Origin: Paenibacillus caseinilyticus
GTDB lineage: Bacteria; Bacillota; Bacilli; Paenibacillales; NBRC-103111
DNA: 64,000 nucleotides
Direction: 5' to 3'
NCBI RefSeq assembly: GCF_027533645.1
Contig: NZ_JAQAGY010000017.1
Coordinates: 1 to 64,000 of the forward strand
Shown: positions 1-8,781 of the stretch, in pieces
Position numbering within the stretch: the stretch's first letter is position 1
How the letters are laid out: every line of letters begins with the position of its first letter
The notes under the pieces: generated by a model
What the model saw: only the letters and a program-made list of their open reading frames with translations
What the model was told of the DNA's origin: nothing
Databases searched by the model: none
Translations under genes and position numbers: made by a program

Positions 1-222
1 GATGGACGTACCGCTGGTGTACCAGTTGTCTCGCCAGAGGCACGGCTGGATAGCTAAGTACGGAAGGGATAAGCGCTGAAAGCATCTAAGCGTGAAGCCC
101 CCCTCAAGATGAGATTTCCCAGTTTAGTAAGACCCCTTGTAGACGACGAGGTAGATAGGTTCGGGGTGGAAGCGCGGCAACGTGTGGAGCTGACGAATAC
201 TAATCGGTCGAGGGCTTATCCA
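1..222 (+). rRNA. 23S ribosomal RNA, 3' end (partial)
   Basis: The sequence matches the conserved last ~220 nt of bacterial 23S rRNA, including the sarcin-ricin-distal 3' domain and the terminal stretch ending near GGTCGAGGGCTTATCC. The 5' part lies outside the window. The 3' boundary is estimated from known 23S ends. No 5S gene follows before the first tRNA. Confidence 0.93.
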
Positions 223-297
223 AGCAAGCTTTCCGCAAGGGAGCAGCAGCAGCTATATAGAGTTAGAGCTTCAGCGAGCTCATTTCGCATCCAGTTT

Positions 298-315
298 TCA
301 AGGCGCAAGCCTTGA
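298..315 (+). other. Hairpin with GCAA tetraloop between 23S and tRNA cluster
   Basis: A perfect 7-bp stem (TCAAGGC / GCCTTGA) closes a GCAA tetraloop, 16 nt before tRNA-Ser. No T-run follows, so it is more likely an RNA-processing or structural element of the rrn-tRNA precursor than a terminator. Confidence 0.5.
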
Positions 316-331
316 TTATGGAATGATGCAT

Positions 332-419
332 GGAGAGATACCCAAGTGGCTCAAGGGGACCCTCTGCTAAGGGGTTAGACTGCGTAAGTGGTGCGAGGGT
401 TCGAATCCCTCTCTCTCCG
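332..419 (+). tRNA. tRNA-Ser (GCT)
   Basis: An 88-nt cloverleaf with the long variable arm expected of Ser. The acceptor stem is GGAGAGA/TCTCTCC, discriminator G, anticodon GCT. The CCA end is not encoded. Confidence 0.95.
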
Positions 420-447
420 TAGATTTTAATTGCATCGATTCACCTAT

Positions 448-524
448 GGCGGCATAGCTCAGCTGGCTAGAGCGTACGGTTCATACCCGTAAGGTCGGGG
501 GTTCGATCCCCTCTGCCGCTACCA
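448..524 (+). tRNA. tRNA-Met (CAT), elongator type
   Basis: A 77-nt cloverleaf with anticodon loop TTCATAC and encoded CCA. The acceptor begins GGCGGCA, as in Bacillus elongator tRNA-Met, unlike the initiator at 663-739 with its C1-A72 mismatch. A lysidine-modified Ile2 identity is less likely. Confidence 0.93.
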
Positions 525-572
525 CTTCTACTTCACTAGTACATCATTATTTAACTAGTACTTAGAATCCCA

Positions 573-648
573 GGAGGCTTAGCTCAGCTGGGAGAGCATC
601 TGCCTTACAAGCAGAGGGTCGGCGGTTCGATCCCGTCAGCCTCCACCA
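573..648 (+). tRNA. tRNA-Val (TAC)
   Basis: A 76-nt cloverleaf with acceptor GGAGGCT/AGCCTCC, anticodon TAC and encoded CCA. Confidence 0.95.
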
Positions 649-662
649 TAATATTTTACTGA

Positions 663-743
<81 letters not shown>

Positions 744-752
744 TCTTAGTGT

Positions 753-829
753 GGAGCCGTGGTGTAGAGGCCTAACATGCCTGCCTGTCACGCAGGAGAC
801 CGCGGGTTCGAATCCCGTCGGCTCCGCCA
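753..829 (+). tRNA. tRNA-Asp (GTC)
   Basis: A 77-nt cloverleaf with acceptor GGAGCCG/CGGCTCC, anticodon GTC and encoded CCA. Confidence 0.95.
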
Positions 830-879
830 TTTTATCCTTATAATTTAAGGATAATGCAATAATTAAATACATATACTAA

Positions 880-955
<76 letters not shown>

Positions 956-959
956 TTTT

Positions 960-1035
<76 letters not shown>

Positions 1036-1047
1036 TGTTTTTTATGT

Positions 1048-1132
1048 GGAGGCTTAGTGAAGTGGCTAAACACGGCAGACTGTAAATCTGCTCTCATCGA
1101 GTTCGGTGGTTCGAATCCATCAGCCTCCACCA
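1048..1132 (+). tRNA. tRNA-Tyr (GTA)
   Basis: An 85-nt cloverleaf with the long variable arm typical of bacterial tRNA-Tyr, anticodon GTA and encoded CCA. Confidence 0.95.
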
Positions 1133-1146
1133 CTTCATTTCATTCC

Positions 1147-1222
1147 GAGCCATTAGCTCAGTTGGTAGAGCACCTGACTTTTAATCAGGGTGTCGTAGGT
1201 TCGAGTCCTACATGGCTCACCA
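1147..1222 (+). tRNA. tRNA-Lys (TTT)
   Basis: A 76-nt cloverleaf with acceptor GAGCCAT/ATGGCTC, anticodon TTT and encoded CCA. It is the last of nine clustered tRNA genes. Confidence 0.95.
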
Positions 1223-1240
1223 CTTTTTAAGTGTGAATTC

Positions 1241-1261
1241 ACCTCATCTGAGGTTTTTTTA
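1241..1261 (+). terminator. Intrinsic terminator of the rrn-tRNA operon
   Basis: Stem ACCTCA/TGAGGT is followed by seven T residues, 18 nt after tRNA-Lys. Confidence 0.75.
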
Positions 1262-1300
1262 TTTTATTGCCATATGATCCATTGCTATATTACCATCATG

Positions 1301-1326
1301 GCCGCCCGGTACTTGGGCGGCTTTTT
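1301..1326 (+). terminator. Second intrinsic terminator after the tRNA cluster
   Basis: A perfect 7-bp GC-only stem GCCGCCC/GGGCGGC with a 7-nt loop is followed by TTTTT. It backs up the terminator at 1241 and separates the stable-RNA operon from the convergent gene at 1372. Confidence 0.8.
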
Positions 1327-1371
1327 ATATTCCTTTCTATGCTGTGAGTTTCTTGAGCTAGAGGGAGTCAT

Positions 1372-2676
1372 TCACTTAGGTTTACCTTGTTCAGGCATTG
1401 GGAAAGTTAGAGCACCGTAAGGCATGATAGCAATGCGAGTTGTTTTTGTTTGCGTAAGGCTGGCAATCTGCTCGTTAAGACGGTCTACCAAAGTAAACCC
1501 CAACATGTCTGCCCAGTGAGACGGCAGGGAGGAATACAAGTAGACCTGAACCCGATTCACAATCTCTTCGATATGTAGAAGTTTATGAGCACCAAGCACG
1601 AAATGTTCCTTCAATGCGGACGTACTACGCTCCAGATCGGTCATCGTCTCAAGCCATGACTGAAGAGCACCGCTGCCAAGCATTTCACGGCATTCCGCAA
1701 GAAGCAGTACTTGGCCTCCCGGCCGGGTGAAGGCAGCTGCATTGCGAAGGGACTTCAAGGCCTGATATAGCTGCAAATCCTTAGGATCTCCTCCCGGGGA
1801 TACGATCAAGAGATCGTAAAGGTCTCGCACGGGAAGTAAAAAATGCTCTGCGGCCCTCTCTGACCCGAGCCGATGAGTCTCGGATAAGTCTCCCGCAAAA
1901 GCGTCCAGTACTTCATTATTATGATTGAGTACTACATTGAGCAGGAAGTGAAGAGGGACAAAAGCCTGGGCCTCTACCATATCTGCATAAATAGGGTTAT
2001 CCGTTTCTCCGGCCTGGGTTTGGTACTTTAGCGACAGCCCATGATTGTATTCTATGGTTCGGCGGGATGCGGCACCGGGGACCAGTGCCTTGACTCCGCC
2101 TGACATGCCTGCAAGTGCATGGGGCTGAATGCTGCCTGTAGCAATCCGGAATGTTGCATCGGCAACAAGCCGGTTGATCTCTACAGGTGTTCCGCGGGAG
2201 GTGGTGCCCATAAACCGGCAGTCTTCGGAATCAGACGAGTGGTTATGGACCTTGACCCGGGAAGCGACCGTTTCACCAACGAGTTGGAGCAGCTCCTTGG
2301 GCGTATGACGGCGGTGAGCACCCAGGGCAACGACGATGTCGATTTGTTCATCGGGCACACCCCCCGCATTTAATTCTTCCAATAGGAGGGGAAGCAGGAG
2401 AGGACTCGGACAAGCACGTGTTCCATCGCTGATTAGGATGACAACATGGTGATGACTTTGGACCTGCTCTCGAAGGGGGCGGGCGTGGGCCGGGTGCTGA
2501 AGGGCATGGCGCATGCGTTGTATGGATAGAGCGTGGCTTGTGCCAAGGTCCATGCCGGGATAGGACAGCAAGTCCCATGAGCAGGAATCCGGAAGTTCCA
2601 CACTCACTATACCGCGGCCGTAGCGTAATTCAGGCAAAGTCGGATGTCTCCTTTCAAAGTGGAGTGCTTTTCCCAT
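1372..2676 (-). CDS. LarA-family nickel-dependent racemase homologue
   Basis: A 434-aa protein of the LarA family (DUF2088 N-terminal domain), whose founding member racemises lactate with a covalently bound nickel-pincer nucleotide. Family signatures are visible: SDGTR at 83-87, two histidines in GAHRRHT around 121-124, a HNH stretch near 144-147, and a PHALAGMSGGVKALVPG segment with the candidate cofactor lysine at 196. Length fits the family (about 420-440 aa). None of larB, larC or larE, which make the cofactor, lies in the window. The substrate therefore cannot be assigned; many LarA homologues act on other 2-hydroxy acids. It is convergent with the tRNA operon and divergent from the regulator at 2880. 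The ATG at 2676 has only a weak ribosome-binding site. Confidence 0.8.
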   Translation of the reverse strand: MGKALHFERRHPTLPELRYGRGIVSVELPDSCSWDLLSYPGMDLGTSHALSIQRMRHALQHPAHARPLREQVQSHHHVVILISDGTRACPSPLLLPLLLEELNAGGVPDEQIDIVVALGAHRRHTPKELLQLVGETVASRVKVHNHSSDSEDCRFMGTTSRGTPVEINRLVADATFRIATGSIQPHALAGMSGGVKALVPGAASRRTIEYNHGLSLKYQTQAGETDNPIYADMVEAQAFVPLHFLLNVVLNHNNEVLDAFAGDLSETHRLGSERAAEHFLLPVRDLYDLLIVSPGGDPKDLQLYQALKSLRNAAAFTRPGGQVLLLAECREMLGSGALQSWLETMTDLERSTSALKEHFVLGAHKLLHIEEIVNRVQVYLYSSLPSHWADMLGFTLVDRLNEQIASLTQTKTTRIAIMPYGALTFPMPEQGKPK

Positions 2677-2879
2677 TATTGCCGGGGAATGCGTCCTGTA
2701 TCCTCATACGCTGAGGCCTAGCCGGTCGGCATCGAAGCATCCATACTTGAACTACCCGTTGGAAGTGAGTTCCTCATATTGATCCGTTTAGTTGCAAGGC
2801 GGACAGAGGGTTATGATACAATATGGAGAGCAGGAACCTAGATGATACTACACCTTATAGATAAAGGTTGGGAGCCGGG

Positions 2880-3983
2880 ATGGACTGGGACTCAGTAAGG
2901 GAGCAGCTGGAGAGCATTTGGAGTATCAATGTGGACATGGTACGGTGGCCGCTGAAGGACTGGGAAAGTGGGCCTGCAGAGGATCCGGTCGGACAGGACG
3001 GCAGCCGGATAAAAAATGGCCGTTTGTATTGGCTTGTACATAGGGAAGAAGCAGAGGTGCTGTTGTTTGCTGTGGATGAACAAGCCGTGACGATCTCGGA
3101 GCGCCGATTGGTTGATATGATGTTGGCCGCAAAGAAGGAGCCCGTAGGGAAACCGACGGGCACGCTGACCGAAGAGGAACGAAAAGCAGGGTTGGTACGG
3201 GAATGGCTTCAACAGCAGCATGAGCGCGGCTTTACCCATGCGGAGATGCCGGATGCCATCGTCTCCCAGCTATCCTTATACTCCACCAAAGTACCCATTC
3301 TGCTGTACGGGGATTATACAACTTCCAGGCGGGTCTACTACCCCGAATTGAAGAAGCTGTTGGATTCTTTTTTTGATGCGGAGATTACATTGATTCCTCT
3401 GACGGAAAAAGAGTGGCTCATCCTCGGCTCGGAGAAAATCCTGTCGATGGATGGTCCAGATGACCGCTCTTCCGATGATGAAACGCAGGAGGACAAGCTC
3501 GCCGCGATCGGATACGGTCTTCACGAAATGCTAGAGAACGAGTGGGTAGGGGATGCGCATCTGGCCATCCACTATCCGATGACGCCCGCTAAATCGCTAT
3601 ATAACGCAGTGCTTCAATTGAGAGAGACCATCATGCTCGGGCGTACTTACCACGTTGGCAGCAGCATGCATCTGCCGTGGGAGCTGCAGCTGGAGAAGCT
3701 CGTCCACCTTGTGCCGGAAGCCGAAAAGGCGAGTTTCCTGGAACGGGTATTGAAGCGTCTGGATATCGCTTTTGATCCGGAGACGATGACGACGCTTGAA
3801 CAATTCTTCCTCCTGGATTGTAACGTGAGCGAGACGGCGAAGAAATTGTATATTCACCGCAATACGCTGCTGTACCGTCTGGACAAGTTCAAACAAGAGA
3901 CAGGACTCGACGTGAGGACATTCAATAACGCGGTTCTTGTGAAGATTGCTATGCTATTGTACAAAGTAACGAAAAGAAAGTGA
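2880..3983 (+). CDS. PucR/CdaR-type helix-turn-helix transcriptional regulator
   Basis: A 367-aa cytoplasmic regulator. Its last ~60 residues are a classic PucR C-terminal HTH (HTH_30): a LEQFFLLDCNVSETAKKLYIH-like start, then RNTLLYRLDKF and a helical end. The N-terminal ~300 residues match the general sensory/GGDEF-like layout of CdaR proteins, but no ligand can be named. ATG 2880 is preferred because GGAG lies 6 nt upstream; an in-frame TTG at 2868 abuts AAAGG with no spacing. It sits 90 bp before the solitary ABC ATPase gene, so it may regulate sugar uptake. It is also divergent from the LarA homologue. Both links are inference. Confidence 0.82.
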   Translation: MDWDSVREQLESIWSINVDMVRWPLKDWESGPAEDPVGQDGSRIKNGRLYWLVHREEAEVLLFAVDEQAVTISERRLVDMMLAAKKEPVGKPTGTLTEEERKAGLVREWLQQQHERGFTHAEMPDAIVSQLSLYSTKVPILLYGDYTTSRRVYYPELKKLLDSFFDAEITLIPLTEKEWLILGSEKILSMDGPDDRSSDDETQEDKLAAIGYGLHEMLENEWVGDAHLAIHYPMTPAKSLYNAVLQLRETIMLGRTYHVGSSMHLPWELQLEKLVHLVPEAEKASFLERVLKRLDIAFDPETMTTLEQFFLLDCNVSETAKKLYIHRNTLLYRLDKFKQETGLDVRTFNNAVLVKIAMLLYKVTKRK

Positions 3984-4073
3984 TTTTTTTGTAGGGATTG
4001 TGCATAGTCATGCAGGATTATGTAAGGTATGATTAACTCATATCAAGATACTATCTCGTAGGGGGAATTAATC

Positions 4074-5198
4074 ATGGCAGGCGTTCGTTTGAACCACATT
4101 GTGAAAAGATATCCTGGAGCGGCAGAAGCAACGGTAAAAGACTTCCATCTGGATATCAAAGATAAGGAGTTCCTCGTTCTTGTAGGCGCTTCCGGCTGTG
4201 GTAAATCCACGACGCTTCGTATGATCGCGGGTCTGGAGGAAATCACGGAAGGCGAACTGTACATCGGCGATCGCCTCGTGAACGATGTAGCTCCAAAAGA
4301 CCGTGACATCGCGATGGTATTCCAATCCTACGCGCTGTATCCTCACATGAACGTGTACCAGAACATGGCGTTTGGTCTCAAACTCCGTAAGTTCAAGAAA
4401 GCCGACATCGACGCGCGTGTTCGCGAAGCTGCGAAAATTCTCGACATCGAGCACCTGCTGGACCGTAAGCCGAAAGCACTCTCCGGTGGTCAGCGCCAGC
4501 GTGTTGCCCTCGGCCGTGCGATTGTCCGTGAACCGCAAGTGTTCCTGATGGACGAACCGCTCTCCAACTTGGATGCGAAACTGCGTGTACAGATGCGTGC
4601 CGAAATCGGCAAGCTCCACAAGCGTCTGGAAACGACAATCATCTACGTAACGCATGACCAGACGGAAGCCATGACCATGGGCGACCGGATCGTCGTTATG
4701 GATAAAGGGATCATCCAGCAGGCTGCTACGCCGGAAGAGATCTACAACTTCCCAAGAAACATGTTCGTTGCGGGCTTCATCGGCTCCCCATCCATGAACT
4801 TTGTAAATGGTACGTTCGCAGAGCAAAACGGCGGTGTCTACTTCAAGGCACAAGGCCTGAACGTAGAAGTGCCTGAAGGCAAAGCGAAGGTGCTGCGCGA
4901 AAAAGGCTATATCGGCAAAGAAGTTGTGATGGGTATCCGTCCTGAAGATTTCCACGAAGAAGCGATCTTCATGGAGGCTTCCCCGAATACGATCGTGAAC
5001 GTCAACATCGAGTTGTCCGAAAACCTCGGTCATGAAATGTACCTGTACCTGAACGGGATCGGTACGCAAACCATGATCGCCCGTGTGGACGGCCGCGCAT
5101 CCTTCAAAGAAGGCGCAACGGTAAAACTCGCCCTGGATATGAACAAAGCGCACTTCTTCGATAAAGAAACTACGCAGTCTATCCTGGTGAACGCTTAA
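4074..5198 (+). CDS. msmX: Sugar ABC transporter ATP-binding protein (MsmX/UgpC type)
   Basis: A 374-aa ATPase of the MalK/UgpC/MsmX group that energises carbohydrate ABC importers at the inner face of the membrane. Walker [10 protein letters not shown] is at 38-46, the Q-loop VFQSYALYP near 82-90, the LSGGQ signature at 136-140, Walker B VFLMDE at 156-161 and the switch His at 194. A C-terminal TOBE-like regulatory domain follows from about 240. No permease or binding protein is adjacent. This is the arrangement of B. subtilis MsmX, a shared ATPase for several sugar importers. A GGGGG-rich Shine-Dalgarno site precedes the ATG, and a strong terminator closes the gene. The symbol reflects likely orthology; ugpC is often used as the label. 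Confidence 0.9.
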   Translation: MAGVRLNHIVKRYPGAAEATVKDFHLDIKDKEFLVLVGASGCGKSTTLRMIAGLEEITEGELYIGDRLVNDVAPKDRDIAMVFQSYALYPHMNVYQNMAFGLKLRKFKKADIDARVREAAKILDIEHLLDRKPKALSGGQRQRVALGRAIVREPQVFLMDEPLSNLDAKLRVQMRAEIGKLHKRLETTIIYVTHDQTEAMTMGDRIVVMDKGIIQQAATPEEIYNFPRNMFVAGFIGSPSMNFVNGTFAEQNGGVYFKAQGLNVEVPEGKAKVLREKGYIGKEVVMGIRPEDFHEEAIFMEASPNTIVNVNIELSENLGHEMYLYLNGIGTQTMIARVDGRASFKEGATVKLALDMNKAHFFDKETTQSILVNA

Positions 5199-5218
5199 TT
5201 TCATCGCAACGTTCCATT

Positions 5219-5248
5219 GAGGGTCAGCCCATCGGCTGGCCCTCTTTT
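5219..5248 (+). terminator. Intrinsic terminator after msmX-type gene
   Basis: A perfect 11-bp stem (GAGGGTCAGCC / GGCTGGCCCTC) with a 4-nt loop is followed by TTTT. Confidence 0.9.
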
Positions 5249-5323
5249 GCCATAGGGTTGGTTGATTTATAAGAACGATTCCATTAGGATGAGAATATTG
5301 GAATACAAAGGAGACCGATCGCG

Positions 5324-6265
5324 ATGGCCAAAAAAGTGAAAGTATCGGATTTGGTGAGAGAGTTCCATTTGGAGGTCATCTGCGGAGAAGAGGGACTGAA
5401 GCGTCCGATCGCCACCGCGGATTTGTACCGGCCGGGTCTGGAGCTCGCCGGTTATTACGAATTCCACCCGCATGACCGGGTGCAGATTCTGGGGAAGACG
5501 GAGCTGACGTTCTTCGACGGCCTGTCTTCGGAAGACCGGACGGACCGGATGGAGCGGCTCTGCTCGCCGCGGGACATTCCCTGCGTCATTCTGTCGCGCG
5601 GACTCGAAGCCCCGATCGAGCTGCTCGCTTCGGCTAACGAGCATAAGATTGCGGTGCTGCGTACCGGAATGGCGACGACCATTCTGGCGAGCCGGTTGAC
5701 CAACTTCCTCGAGAACCGGCTCGCTCCGACAACGACCATCCATGGCGTTCTCGTGGATGTGTACGGAATCGGGATGCTGATCTCGGGCTCCAGCGGCATC
5801 GGGAAGAGCGAAACGGCATTGGAACTGGTAAAGCGCGGCCACCGGCTCATTGCCGACGATGCCGTTGAGATTCGTCAGACGGCAGACCATCAGCTCATCG
5901 GTAACGCACCGGAGCTGATCCGGCATTTGCTCGAAATCCGAGGAATCGGGATTATCAATGTCATGACCCTGTTCGGTGCGGGTGCCGTGCGGACAGAGAA
6001 GAAGATAGCCGTGGTCTGCAAGCTGGAGACATGGCAGCAGGACAAGCAATATGACCGCCTGGGACTGGACGAGGAGACTACACGGATTATCGATACAGAT
6101 GTGCCGCTGGTTACAATCCCGGTGCGGCCGGGCCGGAACCTTGCCGTCATCATCGAAGTGGCTGCGATGAACTACCGTCTGAAGCGGATGGGCTACAACG
6201 CGGCGCTGCAGTTCACGAACAAGCTGACGGAATCGCTCGCGGAAGATATGGACGATCTCGAATAG
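5324..6265 (+). CDS. hprK: HPr kinase/phosphorylase
   Basis: A 313-aa bifunctional enzyme that phosphorylates HPr on Ser46 when glycolytic intermediates are high and removes the phosphate by phosphorolysis. This sets carbon catabolite repression. The Walker A GSSGIGKS lies at 155-162, followed by the HPrK signature region with LIADDAVEI, and [10 protein letters not shown] in the C-terminal domain. Length equals the Firmicute family (about 310 aa). GGAGA precedes the ATG. The hprK-lgt-ppaX order matches B. subtilis. An HPr substrate with an intact Ser46 is encoded at 30046 in this window. Confidence 0.97.
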   Translation: MAKKVKVSDLVREFHLEVICGEEGLKRPIATADLYRPGLELAGYYEFHPHDRVQILGKTELTFFDGLSSEDRTDRMERLCSPRDIPCVILSRGLEAPIELLASANEHKIAVLRTGMATTILASRLTNFLENRLAPTTTIHGVLVDVYGIGMLISGSSGIGKSETALELVKRGHRLIADDAVEIRQTADHQLIGNAPELIRHLLEIRGIGIINVMTLFGAGAVRTEKKIAVVCKLETWQQDKQYDRLGLDEETTRIIDTDVPLVTIPVRPGRNLAVIIEVAAMNYRLKRMGYNAALQFTNKLTESLAEDMDDLE

Positions 6266-6348
6266 AAGACCTTGCTGGCATCGCCAAGCTGGTTAGCCAC
6301 CGTCATCCGAGGAATCGGGTACGGCTGCTCAAGGAAGGAGTTTCACTT

Positions 6349-7368
6349 ATGGTACTCGCAATGAATACCGTAGCATTCTCGATCGGTCCGATCAGTGTGC
6401 ACTGGTACGGTATTATACTGGGTTTGGCCGCTTTAACGGGGCTGATGCTGGCCGTCCAGGAAGGGAAGCGGTTCGGTATCCCTTCCGATTTTTTCATGGA
6501 CATGCTCTTAGTCGGGGTCCCTTCCGCTATTATAGGGGCACGGATCTACTATGTAGCCTTCCAGTGGGACGATTACAAAGATAATCCGATCACAGCCCTC
6601 TACATATGGGAAGGCGGTATCGCCATCTATGGTGCGCTGATCGGTGCCATCATCGGAGCGGGCCTCTACTTCCGGCGCAAAGGATATTCGTTCTGGCGGA
6701 TTGCCGATATTTGTGCGCCGGGTCTGATCATCGGGCAGGCAATCGGCCGCTGGGGCAACTTCATCAACAAAGAAGCGCACGGCGGGCCGGTGGACGAGGC
6801 TTTCTTGACTGGCAATCTCCATCTCCCCGGCTGGATTGTAAGTCAAATGCAGATCAACGGGACGTACTATCATCCGACGTTTCTATATGAGTCCTTATGG
6901 AACTTAGCCGGCTTGCTGCTGCTGTTCGTGCTTCGCAGGCAGTCGTTCCTGAGGGCAGGCGAGCTGTTCCTGAGCTACTTCGTGTGGTACGGCATCGGGC
7001 GGTTCTTCATTGAAGGCATTCGAACCGATAGTCTCGCATTCACGGGGCCGGAATGGCTGGCAGGTCTGATGCATGGGCTGTGGGCACCGATGACCCTGCT
7101 TGGCTTCACGGCCGGGGATATGAGTATGAATGGAGGCAATGTCCGGGTATCCCAAATGCTATCCATCCTGATCATTCTGGGTGCGATTCTCCTTATGATC
7201 GTCCGCAGGGCAGTAGGCGCTTCTTCAGAACGGTATTCGGATCCGATCCTGCCCCGCGGAGAAGCTCTGCCGGAGGGTGCAGCTTCAGAGCAGGGAGCGG
7301 GCAAGCAGGCTTATGACACAGAACGCACGACAAAGGAGCAGGACCATGATCCAAACCGTACTGTTTGA
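6349..7368 (+). CDS. lgt: Prolipoprotein diacylglyceryl transferase
   Basis: A 339-aa polytopic membrane enzyme that transfers diacylglyceryl from phosphatidylglycerol to the lipobox cysteine of prelipoproteins, the first step of lipoprotein maturation. The Lgt signature GRWGNFINKE is at 133-142, and about seven hydrophobic segments span residues 15-290. A hydrophilic, low-complexity C-terminal tail of some 50 residues is longer than usual and overlaps the start of ppaX. AAGGAAGGAG sits 8 nt before the ATG. It lies between hprK and ppaX as in Bacillus. One likely client, the lipoprotein EfeO, is encoded at 61167. Confidence 0.96.
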   Translation: MVLAMNTVAFSIGPISVHWYGIILGLAALTGLMLAVQEGKRFGIPSDFFMDMLLVGVPSAIIGARIYYVAFQWDDYKDNPITALYIWEGGIAIYGALIGAIIGAGLYFRRKGYSFWRIADICAPGLIIGQAIGRWGNFINKEAHGGPVDEAFLTGNLHLPGWIVSQMQINGTYYHPTFLYESLWNLAGLLLLFVLRRQSFLRAGELFLSYFVWYGIGRFFIEGIRTDSLAFTGPEWLAGLMHGLWAPMTLLGFTAGDMSMNGGNVRVSQMLSILIILGAILLMIVRRAVGASSERYSDPILPRGEALPEGAASEQGAGKQAYDTERTTKEQDHDPNRTV

Positions 7369-7999
7369 CCTTGACGGAACGATCCTCGATACGAACGAAC
7401 TTATCATTCAATCGTTCCTTCATACCTTCGAAGGCATCACAGCCGAGCCGCTGACACGTCATCACATCATCCCTAATATGGGCCGCCCCCTTGTGGAGCA
7501 GATGGTCTTCTTCTCGGGAAGAGAGCAGGTAGACGATCTGGTGGCGAAATACCGGCTCTATAACCTCAATCGGCATGATGAGTTGGTTCAGGAATTCCCG
7601 AAGGTTCGCGAGACGCTGGCCAAGCTGCACGCGGCCGGTATCCAAATGGGCGTCGTCACGAGCAAAATCCGCAAAACGACGGAGATGGGGCTCAAGCTGA
7701 CGGGGATGTACGATTACTTCGGATCCATCGTAACCGTGGAGGATGTAGAGAAGGCGAAGCCGGATCCGGAAGGCATCCAAAGAGCGCTTCAGGAACTTGG
7801 TGCCGATCCGGCAACGGCTTTGATGGTAGGGGACAGCCACTACGATATCGAGGCGGCGCATAACGCAGGGCTGCCCTCGGTAGGTGTGGCGTGGTCGATG
7901 AAAGGCGTGGATTATTTGCTGCAGTATGCGCCTACGCATATCATCCATGACATCGAGGACTTGCTTGGGATTGTCGGTATGGAGGAGAAGAAAGCTTGA
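7346..7999 (+). CDS. ppaX: Pyrophosphatase PpaX (HAD superfamily)
   Basis: A 217-aa HAD hydrolase. In B. subtilis PpaX hydrolyses the pyrophosphate released when HprK/P dephosphorylates P-Ser-HPr. HAD motif I FDLDGTILDT is near the N terminus, motif II VVTSK is mid-protein, and motif III/IV are KPDPEG and VGDSHYDIEAA. The start at ATG 7346 is chosen because AAAGGAG lies 5 nt upstream and the protein begins MIQTVLFDLDG as in the family. It overlaps the lgt 3' end by 23 bp, consistent with translational coupling in the hprK operon. Confidence 0.93.
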   Translation: MIQTVLFDLDGTILDTNELIIQSFLHTFEGITAEPLTRHHIIPNMGRPLVEQMVFFSGREQVDDLVAKYRLYNLNRHDELVQEFPKVRETLAKLHAAGIQMGVVTSKIRKTTEMGLKLTGMYDYFGSIVTVEDVEKAKPDPEGIQRALQELGADPATALMVGDSHYDIEAAHNAGLPSVGVAWSMKGVDYLLQYAPTHIIHDIEDLLGIVGMEEKKA

Positions 8000-8493
8000 G
8001 ACGGACGGACCGCTACCCGGTAGACGGGCCGAATTCGCTCTGGCAGGTGTATCGTACCATCCCCCGGTGGAAAGCGGTCCGCAATTTCATTTTTATCCAA
8101 ATCTCGAGGTACGCTCCGTCCCTTCCCTTGAAGCTGTGGATCTACCGGAACGTGCTCGGCATGAAAGTAGGCCGGCATACGTCCTTCGCGCTGATGGTGA
8201 TGGTCGATGTGTTCTTCCCGGAGCGCATCGAAGTGGGCGAGAATACGATCATCGGATACAACTCGACGATTCTGACACATGAATATCTCATCAAAGAATA
8301 CAGGCTGGGGAACGTAAGCATCGGCTCGAATGTGATGATCGGGGCCAATACCACCGTCCTGCCGGGCGTGTCGATCGGCGACGGAGCTATCGTAGGCGCA
8401 GGCTCGGTGGTACACAAGGATGTGGCGCCGTACAGCTTCGTTGCCGGCAATCCGCTGCAGGTCATCCGGGCCGATGTGCGGGAAGCGGAATGA
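7996..8493 (+). CDS. Left-handed beta-helix acyltransferase (YvoF-like)
   Basis: A 165-aa protein with hexapeptide repeats (such as IGSNVMIGANTTVLPGVSIG) that build the left-handed beta-helix of acetyl/acyl-transferases. It ends with the typical VAGNP segment. B. subtilis has the uncharacterised acyltransferase yvoF in the same place after ppaX. The start is a TTG at 7996 that overlaps the ppaX stop; GGAGGAG lies 8 nt upstream. The acceptor substrate is unknown. Confidence 0.85.
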   Translation: MRRTDRYPVDGPNSLWQVYRTIPRWKAVRNFIFIQISRYAPSLPLKLWIYRNVLGMKVGRHTSFALMVMVDVFFPERIEVGENTIIGYNSTILTHEYLIKEYRLGNVSIGSNVMIGANTTVLPGVSIGDGAIVGAGSVVHKDVAPYSFVAGNPLQVIRADVREAE

Positions 8494-8650
8494 AAGCTTG
8501 CTGCCGATCAAGGCGAGACAGGCAGGGCAGAACGGAGAAGGGGGTTCGTGGGCATGGCTCGAGCAGAGAAGCAGGCATATACCAAGACAGATGAGGCAGG
8601 ACCTACGGGCCCGTCTCTTTTTTGTATCGGCGTATGGCGGTTCCCTTCGA

Positions 8651-8679
8651 TTGACGAAGCTGGGCTTCCGTGGTAAACT
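8651..8679 (+). promoter_or_regulatory. Sigma-A promoter of the histidine operon
   Basis: TTGACG at 8651-8656 and TAAACT at 8674-8679 are separated by 17 bp. They lie about 100 bp before the hisZ start. The leader between 8494 and 8781 shows no convincing T-box or attenuator hairpin by eye. Confidence 0.7.
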
Positions 8680-8781
8680 TACGAATACATTCTTCATCTT
8701 GGTAGCACGTTAACATATTAGCGAACTAAAGTGTTTGAGCTTGGTTCGAGGACTAAACGATATAGAGATAGGGTGAATCCA

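Noticed and set aside
4068-5204. 378-aa open frame antisense to the ABC ATPase gene
   Set aside because: Its boundaries mirror the real gene, a typical codon-bias shadow; no motif is present.
8494-8650. T-box or attenuator before the his operon
   Set aside because: A run of six T follows GC-rich sequence near 8603-8618, but no good stem and no T-box consensus could be drawn. The likely promoter lies downstream of it.
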